A stretch of 36,667 nt of DNA from JALYRV01 sp036675475 (GTDB lineage: Bacteria > Acidobacteriota > Vicinamibacteria > Vicinamibacterales > SCN-69-37), in NCBI GenBank assembly GCA_036675475.1, contig JAKFEY010000088.1:1-36667 (forward strand). The letters run 5' to 3'. The position numbers were made by a program, and so were the translations under genes. Every line of letters begins with the position of its first letter. The first letter of the stretch is position 1. Positions 7,372 to 15,037 of the stretch are shown piece by piece. The notes beneath the pieces were generated by a model. It worked only from the letters and a program-made list of their open reading frames with translations. It was not told where the DNA came from and did not search any database.

Positions 7372-8907
7372 ATGCAACTTCGGCCAACGCTCGCGGTTCT
7401 GGTGCTCGTGCTTGCCGCGGCCGCGTTCGCTCAGCAGCCGGCGGCCTACACGATCGTCTCGCGCGAGGGACGCCGCCCGCTTCCCTTCCGCGCGCAGGGC
7501 GGCCAGGATCTCGTGGCGCTCGCGGACGTCGCGTCGGCGTTCGGCCTCACCGTGCGCGAGGATGTCGCCGCCGGCGGCATCGTGATCTCGGCGCCGCAGA
7601 ACCGCACCATCGTGTTGACACCAGGCCAGCCGCTGGCGAGCGTGGCGGGCCGCGTGGTGTCGCTGCCGGCCGCGCCGGTGCGCGACGGCCGCGCGTGGCT
7701 CGTGCCGGTGGAGTTCATCAGCCGCGCGGTCGGGCCGGCGCTGAACACACGGCTCGATGTGCGCCGGCCCACGCACCTGATCGTCGCCGGCGACGTGCGC
7801 GTGCCGGAAGTCACCATCACGGTGGAGAGCGACGCGAATCGCGCGCGCCTCACCGTCGACATCTCGCCGGCCACCGCGCGCACCGTGACGCAGGACGGCC
7901 AGCGCCTCATCCTGCGTCTCGAGGCCGACGCGATCGATCTGCGCGCCGCGCAGCCCGACACTCGCGACATCGTCGCCGGTGTGCACGGCAGCGACGCGCC
8001 GCAGAACATCATCATCGACCTCGGCCCGAAGGCCGGCGCGTTTCAGCTGTCGGCGCAGCCGCGCGAGCGCGGCGAGCTTCTGGTGATCGAGATTCCCGCC
8101 CTTGGGGCGGCGCCGGTCGAGCCTGGCGCGCCGGGCGCGCCGGTGCCACCCGTTGAACCGCCGCCGCTGCCCGACTTCAGCGCGTCGGCCGGCGGGCTGC
8201 GCACCATCGTGATCGATCCCGGGCACGGCGGCGCCGACCGCGGCGCGCGCGGCCGCGAGGGCACCGAGGAAAAAGCCATCGCGCTGCGGCTGGCGTATCG
8301 CCTGAAGGCCGCGCTCGAAGGCGGCCTGGGCGTGCGCGTGCTGCTCACGCGCGACGGCGATCGCGACGTGCGCATCGACGAACGCACGTCGCTCGCCAAC
8401 AACAACAAGGCCGACCTGTTCATCAGCCTGCACGCCAACGCCGCGGTCAGTCCGCTGCCGGCCGGCGCGCAGGTCTTCACGCTGGCCGCCGAAGGCTACG
8501 CCGCCGAAACGCCCGGCAGCGCCGCGCCCGCGGTGGCGCTGCCCGTGTTCGGCGGCGGCACGCGCTCGATCGAGATCATTCCGTGGGACACGGCGCAGAT
8601 GCGATGGATCGGCGACTCGGAGCGGCTGGCCGGCCTCGTGCACCAGGAACTCTCGACACGCGTGCCGATGCATCCGCGCGCGCTCGCCACCGCGCCGCTG
8701 CGCGTGCTGATCGGCGCCAACATGCCGGCCGTCCTGGTCGAAGCCGGCTTCCTGTCGAATGCCGATCAGGAGAAGACGCTGGCCGCTGACGCCATGCACG
8801 CGCAGATCGTCGAGGCGCTGGTCAGGGCGATCGTGGCGTTCCGTGACGGCCAGACCGCGTCCGCGGGAGGCCAGACGCCGACGGCGCCAGCCGGAGGCGG
8901 GCAATGA
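7372..8907 (+). CDS. N-acetylmuramoyl-L-alanine amidase (AMIN + Amidase_3)
   Basis: Cleaves the lactyl-amide bond between N-acetylmuramic acid and L-alanine in peptidoglycan, in the periplasm. A signal peptide (MQLRPTLAVLVLVLAAAAFAQ) is followed by a region resembling a copper-amine-oxidase-N-type stalk (about 25-140), an AMIN-like domain (about 145-245), a Pro-rich linker and the zinc amidase domain (about 275-485). Zinc ligands are His285 in DPGHGG, Glu300 in the EEKA segment and His354 in SLHANA; catalytic Glu457 lies in VLVEAGFLSN. Start is uncertain between GTG 7363, TTG 7369 and ATG 7372; the ATG gives the most typical signal peptide. A Pro/Gly-rich tail precedes the stop, which overlaps the next gene by 4 nt (ATGA). 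It is likely an AmiC-like cell-separation amidase. Confidence 0.9.
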   Translation: MQLRPTLAVLVLVLAAAAFAQQPAAYTIVSREGRRPLPFRAQGGQDLVALADVASAFGLTVREDVAAGGIVISAPQNRTIVLTPGQPLASVAGRVVSLPAAPVRDGRAWLVPVEFISRAVGPALNTRLDVRRPTHLIVAGDVRVPEVTITVESDANRARLTVDISPATARTVTQDGQRLILRLEADAIDLRAAQPDTRDIVAGVHGSDAPQNIIIDLGPKAGAFQLSAQPRERGELLVIEIPALGAAPVEPGAPGAPVPPVEPPPLPDFSASAGGLRTIVIDPGHGGADRGARGREGTEEKAIALRLAYRLKAALEGGLGVRVLLTRDGDRDVRIDERTSLANNNKADLFISLHANAAVSPLPAGAQVFTLAAEGYAAETPGSAAPAVALPVFGGGTRSIEIIPWDTAQMRWIGDSERLAGLVHQELSTRVPMHPRALATAPLRVLIGANMPAVLVEAGFLSNADQEKTLAADAMHAQIVEALVRAIVAFRDGQTASAGGQTPTAPAGGGQ

Positions 8908-9479
8908 CGCGGCCCTCGAATCGCGTCCTCGCCGCCGGCCTCGTGGGCCTCGCCGTGCTCGTCTGGGTGCTCTTCTGGGGCGTGCCCTCGTGGGTCAGCC
9001 GGCGCGCCGCGTCGGCGCCTGGGGCGCCGGCGGGCGCCGAGGCGGAAGGCCGCAAGATCAACGCGACGCTGTTTTTCGTCACGCCCGACGCCCAGTTCCT
9101 GATGGCGGTGCCGCGCGAAGTGCCGTACGGCGGCACGCCGTCCGAGCAGGCCCATCACATCATCACCGCGCAACTTGGCCCCGCGCCGACGTCGCTGCAT
9201 TCGGCGATTCCGCAGGGCACGACGCTGAAGGGCGTGTTCGTGTCGGACGCGGGCGAAGCGTTCGTGGACCTCAGCCCCGAAGCCGCCGCCAACCATCCGG
9301 GCGGATCGATGGGCGAGCTCTTCACCATCTATTCCCTCGTCAACGCCCTGACCGTGAGCCTGCCGTCGGTGCTCTCGGTACAAATCCTCATCGACGGCCG
9401 CGAAGTCGAGACGCTGGCAGGACACGTCGACTTGCGGCATCCCTTGCCGAAGAACATGACATGGGTCAAACCACAGTGA
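8904..9479 (+). CDS. GerMN-domain envelope protein
   Basis: 191 residues with one N-terminal membrane segment (about 8-30), then an Ala/Pro/Gly linker and a GerMN domain (about 50-180). Diagnostic stretches are INATLFFVTPD, a long central helix region, and LKGVFVSDAGEAFVDLSPE followed by an Asn/Pro/Gly turn. The domain is named for the Bacillus GerM sporulation lipoprotein and is also found in non-sporulating bacteria, where it is thought to act in the envelope. The start codon overlaps the amidase stop by 4 nt, so it is translationally coupled. The order gerM, rph, rdgB also occurs in Bacillus. Function here is inferred to be in cell-wall maintenance together with the amidase. Confidence 0.85.
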   Translation: MTRPSNRVLAAGLVGLAVLVWVLFWGVPSWVSRRAASAPGAPAGAEAEGRKINATLFFVTPDAQFLMAVPREVPYGGTPSEQAHHIITAQLGPAPTSLHSAIPQGTTLKGVFVSDAGEAFVDLSPEAAANHPGGSMGELFTIYSLVNALTVSLPSVLSVQILIDGREVETLAGHVDLRHPLPKNMTWVKPQ

Positions 9480-10213
9480 CACGAAGCGACGGCCGCGCGG
9501 CCGACACGATCCGGCCGACGCGCATCACCACCGACTACACCATCCACGCCGAGGGGTCGGTGCTCATCGAGGTCGGCAACACGAAACTGATCTGCACGGC
9601 CAGCGTCGAGGACCGGGTGCCCCCGTTCATGCGCGGCACGGGCCGCGGGTGGGTGACCGCCGAGTACGGCATGCTGCCGCGCTCCACCACGTCGCGCATG
9701 CAGCGCGAAGCGTCGGCCGGCAAGATCGGCGGGCGCACGCAGGAGATCCAGCGGCTGATCGGCCGCTCGCTGCGATCGGTCACGCGCCTGCCGGAGCTCG
9801 GCGAGCGGACGATCTGGGTCGACTGCGACGTCATCCAGGCCGACGGCGGCACGCGCACCGCCGCGATCACCGGCGGCTTCGTCGCCATGGTCATCGCCAT
9901 GGACAAGATGAAGCAGCGCGGGATGCTCTCGCAAATCCCCATTCAGGATTACGTCGCCGCCGCCAGTGTCGGCCTCGTCAACGGCACGCCGATGCTCGAT
10001 CTCGCCTACGACGAGGACTCGAAGGCCGACGTCGACATGAACGTGGTGAAGACCGCGGACGGCCGCTTCATCGAAGTGCAGGGCACGGCCGAAGGCCCGC
10101 CCTTTCCGCGCGATACGCTCGACAGCCTGCTGAGCCTGGCCGATCGCGGCATCGCCTCGCTCATCGCGATTCAGCGCGAGGTGCTCGGCGCGTCGACCCA
10201 GGGCCGCATCTGA
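9461..10213 (+). CDS. rph: Ribonuclease PH
   Basis: 250 residues. Phosphorolytic 3'-5' exoribonuclease that trims tRNA 3' ends, normally a hexamer. Family signatures are all present: RSDGR near the N-terminus, VPPFMRGTGRGWVTAEYGMLPRST split across the active-site face, RTQEIQRLIGRSLR, the phosphate-binding GGTRTAAITG, and the C-terminal EVQGTAEGPPFPR. Length is normal (about 240-260). The ATG at 9461 overlaps the GerMN gene by 19 nt. A GTG at 9476 would overlap its stop by 4 nt and is a credible alternative, because family members often begin just before RSDGR. It sits directly before rdgB. Confidence 0.95.
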   Translation: MGQTTVTRSDGRAADTIRPTRITTDYTIHAEGSVLIEVGNTKLICTASVEDRVPPFMRGTGRGWVTAEYGMLPRSTTSRMQREASAGKIGGRTQEIQRLIGRSLRSVTRLPELGERTIWVDCDVIQADGGTRTAAITGGFVAMVIAMDKMKQRGMLSQIPIQDYVAAASVGLVNGTPMLDLAYDEDSKADVDMNVVKTADGRFIEVQGTAEGPPFPRDTLDSLLSLADRGIASLIAIQREVLGASTQGRI

Positions 10214-10224
10214 CGTCTCCGGAG

Positions 10225-10818
10225 ATGCCGCGCGAGATTCTGATCGCCACCACCAATCCGGGAAAACTCAGAGAGATACGGGCGCTCCTCGAGGGAGCGC
10301 CCGTTCGTCTGCTCACGCTCGACGACTTCCCACCGGCTGAGGAACCGGAAGAAACCGGCCGCACGTTCGAGGAGAACGCCGTGCTCAAGGCGCGCGCGTA
10401 CGCCCGCGCGACGGGCGCGGCCACGGTGGCCGAGGATTCCGGTCTCGAGATCGACGCGCTTGGCGGCGCGCCCGGCATTCACTCCGCGCGCTACCCTGGC
10501 GCGACATACGCCGACAAATTCGCCAACCTCTATGCGCGGCTCGCGGGCATGCCGAAGCCGTGGACGGCGCGATTCGTGTGCGCCCTCGCGATGGTCGACG
10601 CCGCCGGCGCGATCCTGTTCGAAACCCGCGCGACGGTGGAAGGCGAAGTGGCCGGCACACCGCGCGGCACGTTCGGATTCGGTTACGACCCGATGTTCTT
10701 CTATCCGCCGTATGGCAAGACGCTGGGAGAGGTGGACGGGCCCGAGAAGCTGGCCGTCGCGCATCGCGGCAAGGCGTTCCGCGCCTTTCGCGCGTGGCTC
10801 GAGCGTGAGGCTCGCTAG
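10225..10818 (+). CDS. rdgB: RdgB/Ham1 non-canonical purine NTP pyrophosphatase
   Basis: 197 residues. Hydrolyses dITP, ITP and XTP to the monophosphate and pyrophosphate, keeping deaminated purines out of nucleic acids. Motifs: TTNPGKLREI at the N-terminus, AEDSGLEIDALGG and the following PGIHSARYPG, FGFGYDPMFF and AHRGKAF, all family-defining. Start is the ATG at 10225, 11 nt after the rph stop; a GGAG directly abuts the ATG, too close for an ideal ribosome site, so translation may rely on coupling. The stop overlaps the convergent Zn-ribbon gene through a shared CTAG. Confidence 0.95.
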   Translation: MPREILIATTNPGKLREIRALLEGAPVRLLTLDDFPPAEEPEETGRTFEENAVLKARAYARATGAATVAEDSGLEIDALGGAPGIHSARYPGATYADKFANLYARLAGMPKPWTARFVCALAMVDAAGAILFETRATVEGEVAGTPRGTFGFGYDPMFFYPPYGKTLGEVDGPEKLAVAHRGKAFRAFRAWLEREAR

Positions 10819-11036
10819 TCGCCGCCGATGACGATGGCGACGCCGTAGCCGATGGTGCCGCCGATGACCAGGCCAAGCACCGGCACGTAGTGCGGCCAGA
10901 TGGCCACCGAAATCAAGGCGCCGAACAGCGCGACCGCGATGGTGATGAAGCTCTTGCGGATCGCGCGGCGGACCCATCGGGGCCGGCAGCGATGATGATC
11001 GTTAAGCGGCCCGTAGCAGCGCGGACAAGTGGCCAT
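10815..11036 (-). CDS. Small zinc-ribbon membrane protein
   Basis: 73 residues. The N-terminus has a CPRC and a second His/Cys cluster (HHRC) seven residues on, a likely metal-binding knuckle. It is followed by a basic stretch (RPRWVRRAIRK) and two hydrophobic segments at about residues 29-46 and 51-70, giving a cytoplasmic zinc knuckle on a two-helix membrane hairpin. I know no specific function. It lies 30 nt downstream of the PAP2 phosphatase on the same strand, so they may be co-transcribed. Confidence 0.65.
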   Translation of the reverse strand: MATCPRCYGPLNDHHRCRPRWVRRAIRKSFITIAVALFGALISVAIWPHYVPVLGLVIGGTIGYGVAIVIGGD

Positions 11037-11066
11037 GATCGGGAAGTGGAAGCGGAGTGTACCACG

Positions 11067-11810
11067 TCATTCTGTCCGTCGTTGTCTCCTCTCGACATAT
11101 TGCACCGCGAGCCAGCATACGCCCGCCCATGCAATTCCCGTGGCCCATCCCGCGAGCACGTCACTGGGATAATGCACGCCCAGGTACACGCGGCTCAGCC
11201 CGACCAGCCCGGTTGCCGCCATGGCCACGGCCAGGCAGTACAACCGCGCGGTGCGGCCCTTGACCACCTCGAACAGCAGCACACCGATCGTGAGATAGAC
11301 CACCGCTGACAGCGCGGCGTGGCCGCTGGGAAAGCTGGGGGTGAACACCTCGCGCAGGTGCGGGACGACGCTCGGGCGCGGCCGCGCGAAGACCGCCTTC
11401 ATCAGCGCGTTGAGCGCGAAGCCGCCGGCGGTGGACACCAGCAGCAGCGCCACGAGGCGCGGCTGCCGGTGAATCCAGAGAAAGCCCGAGACCGCGAGCA
11501 CCAGCAGCACGAGCACGGCGGACGATCCGAGCGCCGTGATGTCGATGCCGACCTCGCGCATCCACGGCGGCCCGAGCGGCAGCGCGGGATCGTCAGCCTG
11601 CCTGAACCACTGGACGATGGCCTCGTCGAGTTTCTGGGTGTCGCCCTCCATCACCATGCCGCTGATGGCAATGAAGCCCAGGCCGGCCACGACCACCACC
11701 ATCGCGGCGCCGAGCAGGATCAGCGCCTCGACGTCGAGCGCATCCACATAGCGGCGAATCGCCGCCGGCAGCCACGACCTCAGCAACGCCAGCCGTTCGC
11801 GCGGTTTCAT
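11067..11810 (-). CDS. PAP2-family membrane phosphatase
   Basis: 247 residues from the chosen ATG. Contains the three-part phosphatidic-acid-phosphatase signature: KAVFARPRPS (KX6RP type), PSFPSGHAALSAV, and SRVYLGVHYPSDVLAGW, with the catalytic His in the third motif. About six hydrophobic segments indicate an integral membrane enzyme acting on lipid phosphates such as phosphatidic acid, PG-phosphate or undecaprenyl pyrophosphate; the substrate cannot be told from sequence. The frame is open 37 codons further upstream, but that part looks non-coding. The ATG at 11810 is preceded at 6 nt by CACAAT, in line with other leaderless starts here. Confidence 0.88.
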   Translation of the reverse strand: MKPRERLALLRSWLPAAIRRYVDALDVEALILLGAAMVVVVAGLGFIAISGMVMEGDTQKLDEAIVQWFRQADDPALPLGPPWMREVGIDITALGSSAVLVLLVLAVSGFLWIHRQPRLVALLLVSTAGGFALNALMKAVFARPRPSVVPHLREVFTPSFPSGHAALSAVVYLTIGVLLFEVVKGRTARLYCLAVAMAATGLVGLSRVYLGVHYPSDVLAGWATGIAWAGVCWLAVQYVERRQRRTE

Positions 11811-11816
11811 CGATCC

Positions 11817-11822
11817 ATTGTG
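11817..11822 (-). promoter_or_regulatory. -10-like CACAAT before the PAP2 gene
   Basis: On the minus strand CACAAT is followed by 6 nt and then the ATG at 11810. It matches the consensus at only four of six positions, so it is supported mainly by the recurring spacing. Confidence 0.3.
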
Positions 11823-11921
11823 TGCGATCCCGGCGCGCGACTGGCGACGCCCTCCGATCAACCGGCTGTGCCGCAGGCTGCATGCCGTTTTGTGGTCGAT
11901 CAAGTCGGGCGCCACAAACAC

Positions 11922-11937
11922 CGCGCCTCCGGGCGCG
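11922..11937 (-). terminator. Weak hairpin downstream of the S9 peptidase
   Basis: On the minus strand, a 6-bp stem CGCGCC/GGCGCG with a 4-nt loop is followed by GTGTTTGTGG, 16 nt after the S9 peptidase stop codon. It lies in the 142-bp gap before the PAP2 gene. The T-content is poor, so termination is uncertain. Confidence 0.3.
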
Positions 11938-11952
11938 CTCGCGCGTTGCGCG

Positions 11953-14580
11953 CTACTTCTTGATCGCCTTCTCGCGATTGAGCTCCACGATGTCGACGCT
12001 GTCGGCGGCCGAGCCGAGCAGGTGGCGCGCGAAGTAGTCGGCGCGCACCCAGAACACGTAGTCGTTGGCGTCGGCGAAGCCGTGGCGCTTGCCGGGGATC
12101 ATGAGCATGTCGAAGCGCTTGTTCGCCTTGATCAGCGCATCGACGAGCCGCAGCGTGTTGGCCGGATGCACGTTGTTGTCGATGTCGCCGTGAATCAGCA
12201 GCAGCTTGCCCTTCAGGTTCCTGGCGATCTCCGAGTTCGTGTCGATGTCGTACGTGAACGTCGGCTTGCCGTCCTTGCTCTCGCCTTCCTTGACGCCGTG
12301 GTGCTTCTCGCTCCACCAGCGGTTGTAGATGTTGTTCTCGTGGTTGCCGGCCGACGACACGGCCACCTTGAAGAAGTCGGGATACACGAGCATCGCGGCC
12401 GTGGACATGAAGCCGCCGCCCGAGTGGCCGTAGATGCCCACGCGGTTGACGTCGACAAACGCGTGCCGGCGCCCGAGCTGCTCGATGGCGGCCTTCTTGT
12501 CGGCCAGGCCGTAGTCGCGCAGGTTGCCGTAGCCGTAGTTGTGGTACCACTTCGACCGGCTCGGATTGCCCCCGCGGTTGCCCACCTCGATCACGATGAA
12601 GCCGAGCTGCGCGAGCGCCACGTTGGCCTGGCGCGGCGAGAAGGCTTTCGTGACGCTTTCGGTCTGCGGCCCGGGATACACGTAGGCGATCACGGGGTAC
12701 TTCTTCGCCGGATCGAAGTCGAACGGCTTGTACATCACGCCGTACAGGTCCGTAATGCCGTCATCGGCCTTCACCGTGAACGGCTCGGGGAACTTGAAGC
12801 CCGCCTCGAGCAGCGTCGACACGTCCGCCCGCTCGAGATCCATCACCTTCGTGCCCGCCGCGTCGAACAGGGCGGCCGACGGCGCCAGATCCACGCGCGA
12901 GGCGCTGCTCACGAAGAACGTCGCCGCATCGTTCATCGACGCGTTGTGCGTCATCACGCCTGGCGTCAGCAGCTTCACGCTGCCCGTATCCACATTCACG
13001 GCATACAGATGCTCGTAGTACGGATCCTGTTCCGCCTCGCGGCCCGCGGCGGTGAAATACAGCGTGCGCGTCTTGTCGTCGAAACCTTCGATTCCCGTGC
13101 AGACGAATTCGCCGCTGGTGATCTGCCGCTTGAGCGTGCCATCGGCACCGTACAGGTAGTAATGCCCCCACCCGTCGCGCTCCGACCAGTGAATCATCTC
13201 CTTGCCGTCGTTGATCAGCCGCAGCGGCTGGATCTCGACATAGGTGTTGGACCGCTCCTGGATGATCGGCTTCGACTCGCCCGTCGCCGTGTCGGCTTCG
13301 ACGATGTCGATGCGCTTGAGATCGCGGCTGGTGCGGTTGAAGTAGATCTTGCCGGAGCCGGACGCCAGCCACTGCGGCTCGGTCTGCTCCTGCGCGCGCC
13401 GCCGCGCGGTCACCGGCGACGTCGCCATGCCGATCTGCTGATCGACGAACGCCGCCGTCTTCACCATCGTGAGCTTGCGCGACGCGATGTCGACCACGGC
13501 CATCTCGGCTTGCGGCTGGTTCGCTTCGCCCGGCATGCCGTACTTGTAGGTTTCGAGCGTCGGGCGCGGATTGGACAGCGCGTTGATGACCCAGAGATCG
13601 CCCACCTTCCGTGAATCGTTGCGCATGACGGCGAATTTCTTCGAGTCCTGCGACCAGTAGACCGTGATGGCGGGGATGCGCGGTCCGATTTTCTTGTCCC
13701 GCTCGTCCTTCTTGCCGGCCCGGAAGCGGCGGCGATCCTCGGCGGTGCGGAGCTCGCGCGCGTAACTGTAGTCGTCGACCCCGTCGGTCGTCAGCTGGGT
13801 TTCGACGAGCGCCGGATCGTCGGCCTCCTTGAGCGCCTTGGCGTACTGGGCGGCGTCCATCATGTAGAGGTTGTGGCCCCGGGCGAAAACGATCGTCTGC
13901 TCGTCGGGCGAGACCGAGGCCCAGCGGGCCTTCTCCTTCTCGGGCTCATAGTTCTGCAGCAGGACGACCTTGCCGGTGGCGAGGTCGTACTGGAGCCAGT
14001 GCTTCTTTGTCTCGGGCGCGCGCTCGGCGCCTTCGCGCTGCTGCTGGTCCCGCTGCTCTTCCTGCTGCTGCTCGCGCTCCTGTTTGAGCTGTTCCTCCGT
14101 CTTCACCTCCATCTTCATGTCGAGCACGCTGTCGCTCGACACGGTGGCGTCCTTGGGCAGGTCGACGCCGAAGCGGATGACGGTGTCCTTGTCGAAGAAC
14201 TTGATCTCGGAGATGGGCAGGTGCTGCGCGTCGTACGGCGTCCGCAGGATCATCGTCAGCTGCGCGGCCATTTTCGCGTTGTCCCAGAGCGGCACCCGCG
14301 CGCGCTTCGCCGGGTCGACCAGCCACCAGCGCTTGCCGGCGGGCGTCTCGAACTCGTACCAGAAGCGGTCGCTGTGCTCCAGCCACTGCGGGCTCACGCC
14401 CGTGCTGAACACCATTTTGCCGACCTTGGATGAGGCCCAGCGCGACGCGAGGTCGTAGTTGGGAACGACCGTGGCGGCCGGAGCGGCCGACGGGCCCGGG
14501 GCCTGCTGCGCCAGGGGCGCCGCGGACGCAAGGGACACAAGAAGCAGGAGGAGCGGAATCCGACGCAAGGCTGTACGCAT
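11953..14580 (-). CDS. Dipeptidyl-peptidase-IV-like S9 serine peptidase
   Basis: 875 residues with a signal peptide (MRTALRRIPLLLLLVSLASA). Residues about 30-600 are the DPP IV N-terminal beta-propeller, and about 620-875 the alpha/beta-hydrolase peptidase domain. The catalytic triad is Ser720 in GIYGHSGGGF, Asp801 in HGDIDNNVHP and His833 in PGKRHGFAD. It should release dipeptides or small peptides from the N-terminus of substrates in the periplasm. A Gln/Glu-rich stretch (about residues 165-190, EEQLKQEREQQQEEQRDQQQ) interrupts the propeller region and looks like a flexible insertion. A TAGAAT hexamer ends 6 nt before the ATG. The gene starts 18 nt after the SemiSWEET stop on the same strand. 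Confidence 0.93.
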   Translation of the reverse strand: MRTALRRIPLLLLLVSLASAAPLAQQAPGPSAAPAATVVPNYDLASRWASSKVGKMVFSTGVSPQWLEHSDRFWYEFETPAGKRWWLVDPAKRARVPLWDNAKMAAQLTMILRTPYDAQHLPISEIKFFDKDTVIRFGVDLPKDATVSSDSVLDMKMEVKTEEQLKQEREQQQEEQRDQQQREGAERAPETKKHWLQYDLATGKVVLLQNYEPEKEKARWASVSPDEQTIVFARGHNLYMMDAAQYAKALKEADDPALVETQLTTDGVDDYSYARELRTAEDRRRFRAGKKDERDKKIGPRIPAITVYWSQDSKKFAVMRNDSRKVGDLWVINALSNPRPTLETYKYGMPGEANQPQAEMAVVDIASRKLTMVKTAAFVDQQIGMATSPVTARRRAQEQTEPQWLASGSGKIYFNRTSRDLKRIDIVEADTATGESKPIIQERSNTYVEIQPLRLINDGKEMIHWSERDGWGHYYLYGADGTLKRQITSGEFVCTGIEGFDDKTRTLYFTAAGREAEQDPYYEHLYAVNVDTGSVKLLTPGVMTHNASMNDAATFFVSSASRVDLAPSAALFDAAGTKVMDLERADVSTLLEAGFKFPEPFTVKADDGITDLYGVMYKPFDFDPAKKYPVIAYVYPGPQTESVTKAFSPRQANVALAQLGFIVIEVGNRGGNPSRSKWYHNYGYGNLRDYGLADKKAAIEQLGRRHAFVDVNRVGIYGHSGGGFMSTAAMLVYPDFFKVAVSSAGNHENNIYNRWWSEKHHGVKEGESKDGKPTFTYDIDTNSEIARNLKGKLLLIHGDIDNNVHPANTLRLVDALIKANKRFDMLMIPGKRHGFADANDYVFWVRADYFARHLLGSAADSVDIVELNREKAIKK

Positions 14581-14586
14581 GCGCGG

Positions 14587-14592
14587 ATTCTA
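14587..14592 (-). promoter_or_regulatory. -10 element TAGAAT of the S9 peptidase gene
   Basis: On the minus strand TAGAAT is followed by exactly 6 nt and the ATG at 14580, without a ribosome site. It lies in the 18-nt gap after the SemiSWEET gene, so the peptidase can have its own leaderless transcript. Confidence 0.5.
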
Positions 14593-14598
14593 GATCAG

Positions 14599-14847
14599 CT
14601 AGCGGTATTTCAGCTTCAGGCCCAGCAGGGTCAGGGCGAGGAGGAGGGTGATCGCGTTGGCGAAAATGATGGACGGCTTTTCGGTGAGGATGCCGTACAT
14701 CAACCAGAGGGTGATGCCGCCATTGAAGGCGAGCAGCATCCACAGCGAGACATCCTCGACCGATTTGGTCCGCCAGGTCTTGAGCACCTGCGGCACGAAT
14801 GACAGCGTGGTCAAGGTCCCCGCCGCCACGCCAAGCCATTCGACCAT
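14599..14847 (-). CDS. SemiSWEET sugar transporter (PQ-loop, 3 TM)
   Basis: 82 residues forming one triple-helix bundle: hydrophobic segments at about residues 4-22, 36-53 and 58-78. The PQ-loop signature FVPQVLKTWRTKS is at about residues 17-29, and the second segment carries an FNGG element with the substrate-contacting Asn conserved in the family. SemiSWEETs dimerise to make a sugar pore for facilitated diffusion. The open frame extends to 14925, but that part runs into the tRNA. The ATG at 14847, preceded at 6 nt by TACAAT, is the correct start. Confidence 0.88.
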   Translation of the reverse strand: MVEWLGVAAGTLTTLSFVPQVLKTWRTKSVEDVSLWMLLAFNGGITLWLMYGILTEKPSIIFANAITLLLALTLLGLKLKYR

Positions 14848-14853
14848 GCGGGG

Positions 14854-14859
14854 ATTGTA
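14854..14859 (-). promoter_or_regulatory. -10 element TACAAT of the SemiSWEET gene
   Basis: On the minus strand TACAAT is followed by 6 nt and the ATG at 14847. It lies in a short AT-rich tract where TTTACAA occurs twice, between the tRNA and the gene. Confidence 0.5.
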
Positions 14860-14884
14860 AATTGTAAATTGAGCTGAGACGAGA

Positions 14885-14958
14885 TCGGGGCGCCCGGATT
14901 TGAACCGAGAGTCTCCTGCTCCCAAAGCAGGCGCCTTACCAGGTTAGGCTACGCCCCG
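14885..14958 (-). tRNA. tRNA-Pro (anticodon UGG)
   Basis: A 74-nt cloverleaf on the minus strand. Acceptor stem CGGGGCG pairs with CGCCCCG, the D stem GCCT with AGGC, the anticodon stem CCTGC with GCAGG around loop TTTGGGA (anticodon TGG), and the T stem CTCGG with CCGGG around TTCAAAT. Discriminator base A; CCA is not encoded. It decodes CCA and probably other Pro codons. Confidence 0.95.
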
Positions 14959-14966
14959 TCGCAGTC

Positions 14967-14972
14967 ATTGTA
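14967..14972 (-). promoter_or_regulatory. -10 element TACAAT of tRNA-Pro
   Basis: On the minus strand TACAAT ends 8 nt before the mature 5' end of the tRNA, so transcription would start about at the first tRNA base. It acts as an internal reference for the -10-to-start spacing seen at the leaderless protein genes. Confidence 0.5.
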
Positions 14973-15037
14973 ATGGACGGTCCGACCCCAGCCGTAATTC
15001 GGTTCCGTACCGACGGGGGCCTCGGCGCTCGGCTAGG

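Noticed and set aside
7339..8904. 521-codon open frame opposite the amidase
   Set aside because: The plus strand encodes a complete amidase with zinc ligands; the antisense product is Arg/Ala/His-rich without recognisable domains.
11818..13614. 598-codon open frame opposite the S9 peptidase
   Set aside because: The peptidase has an intact triad and signal peptide on the other strand; the antisense product shows no motif and biased composition.
14847..14925. Longer SemiSWEET start at 14925
   Set aside because: The 26 extra codons cover the tRNA 3' end and an AT-rich promoter region; the family starts at the internal Met.
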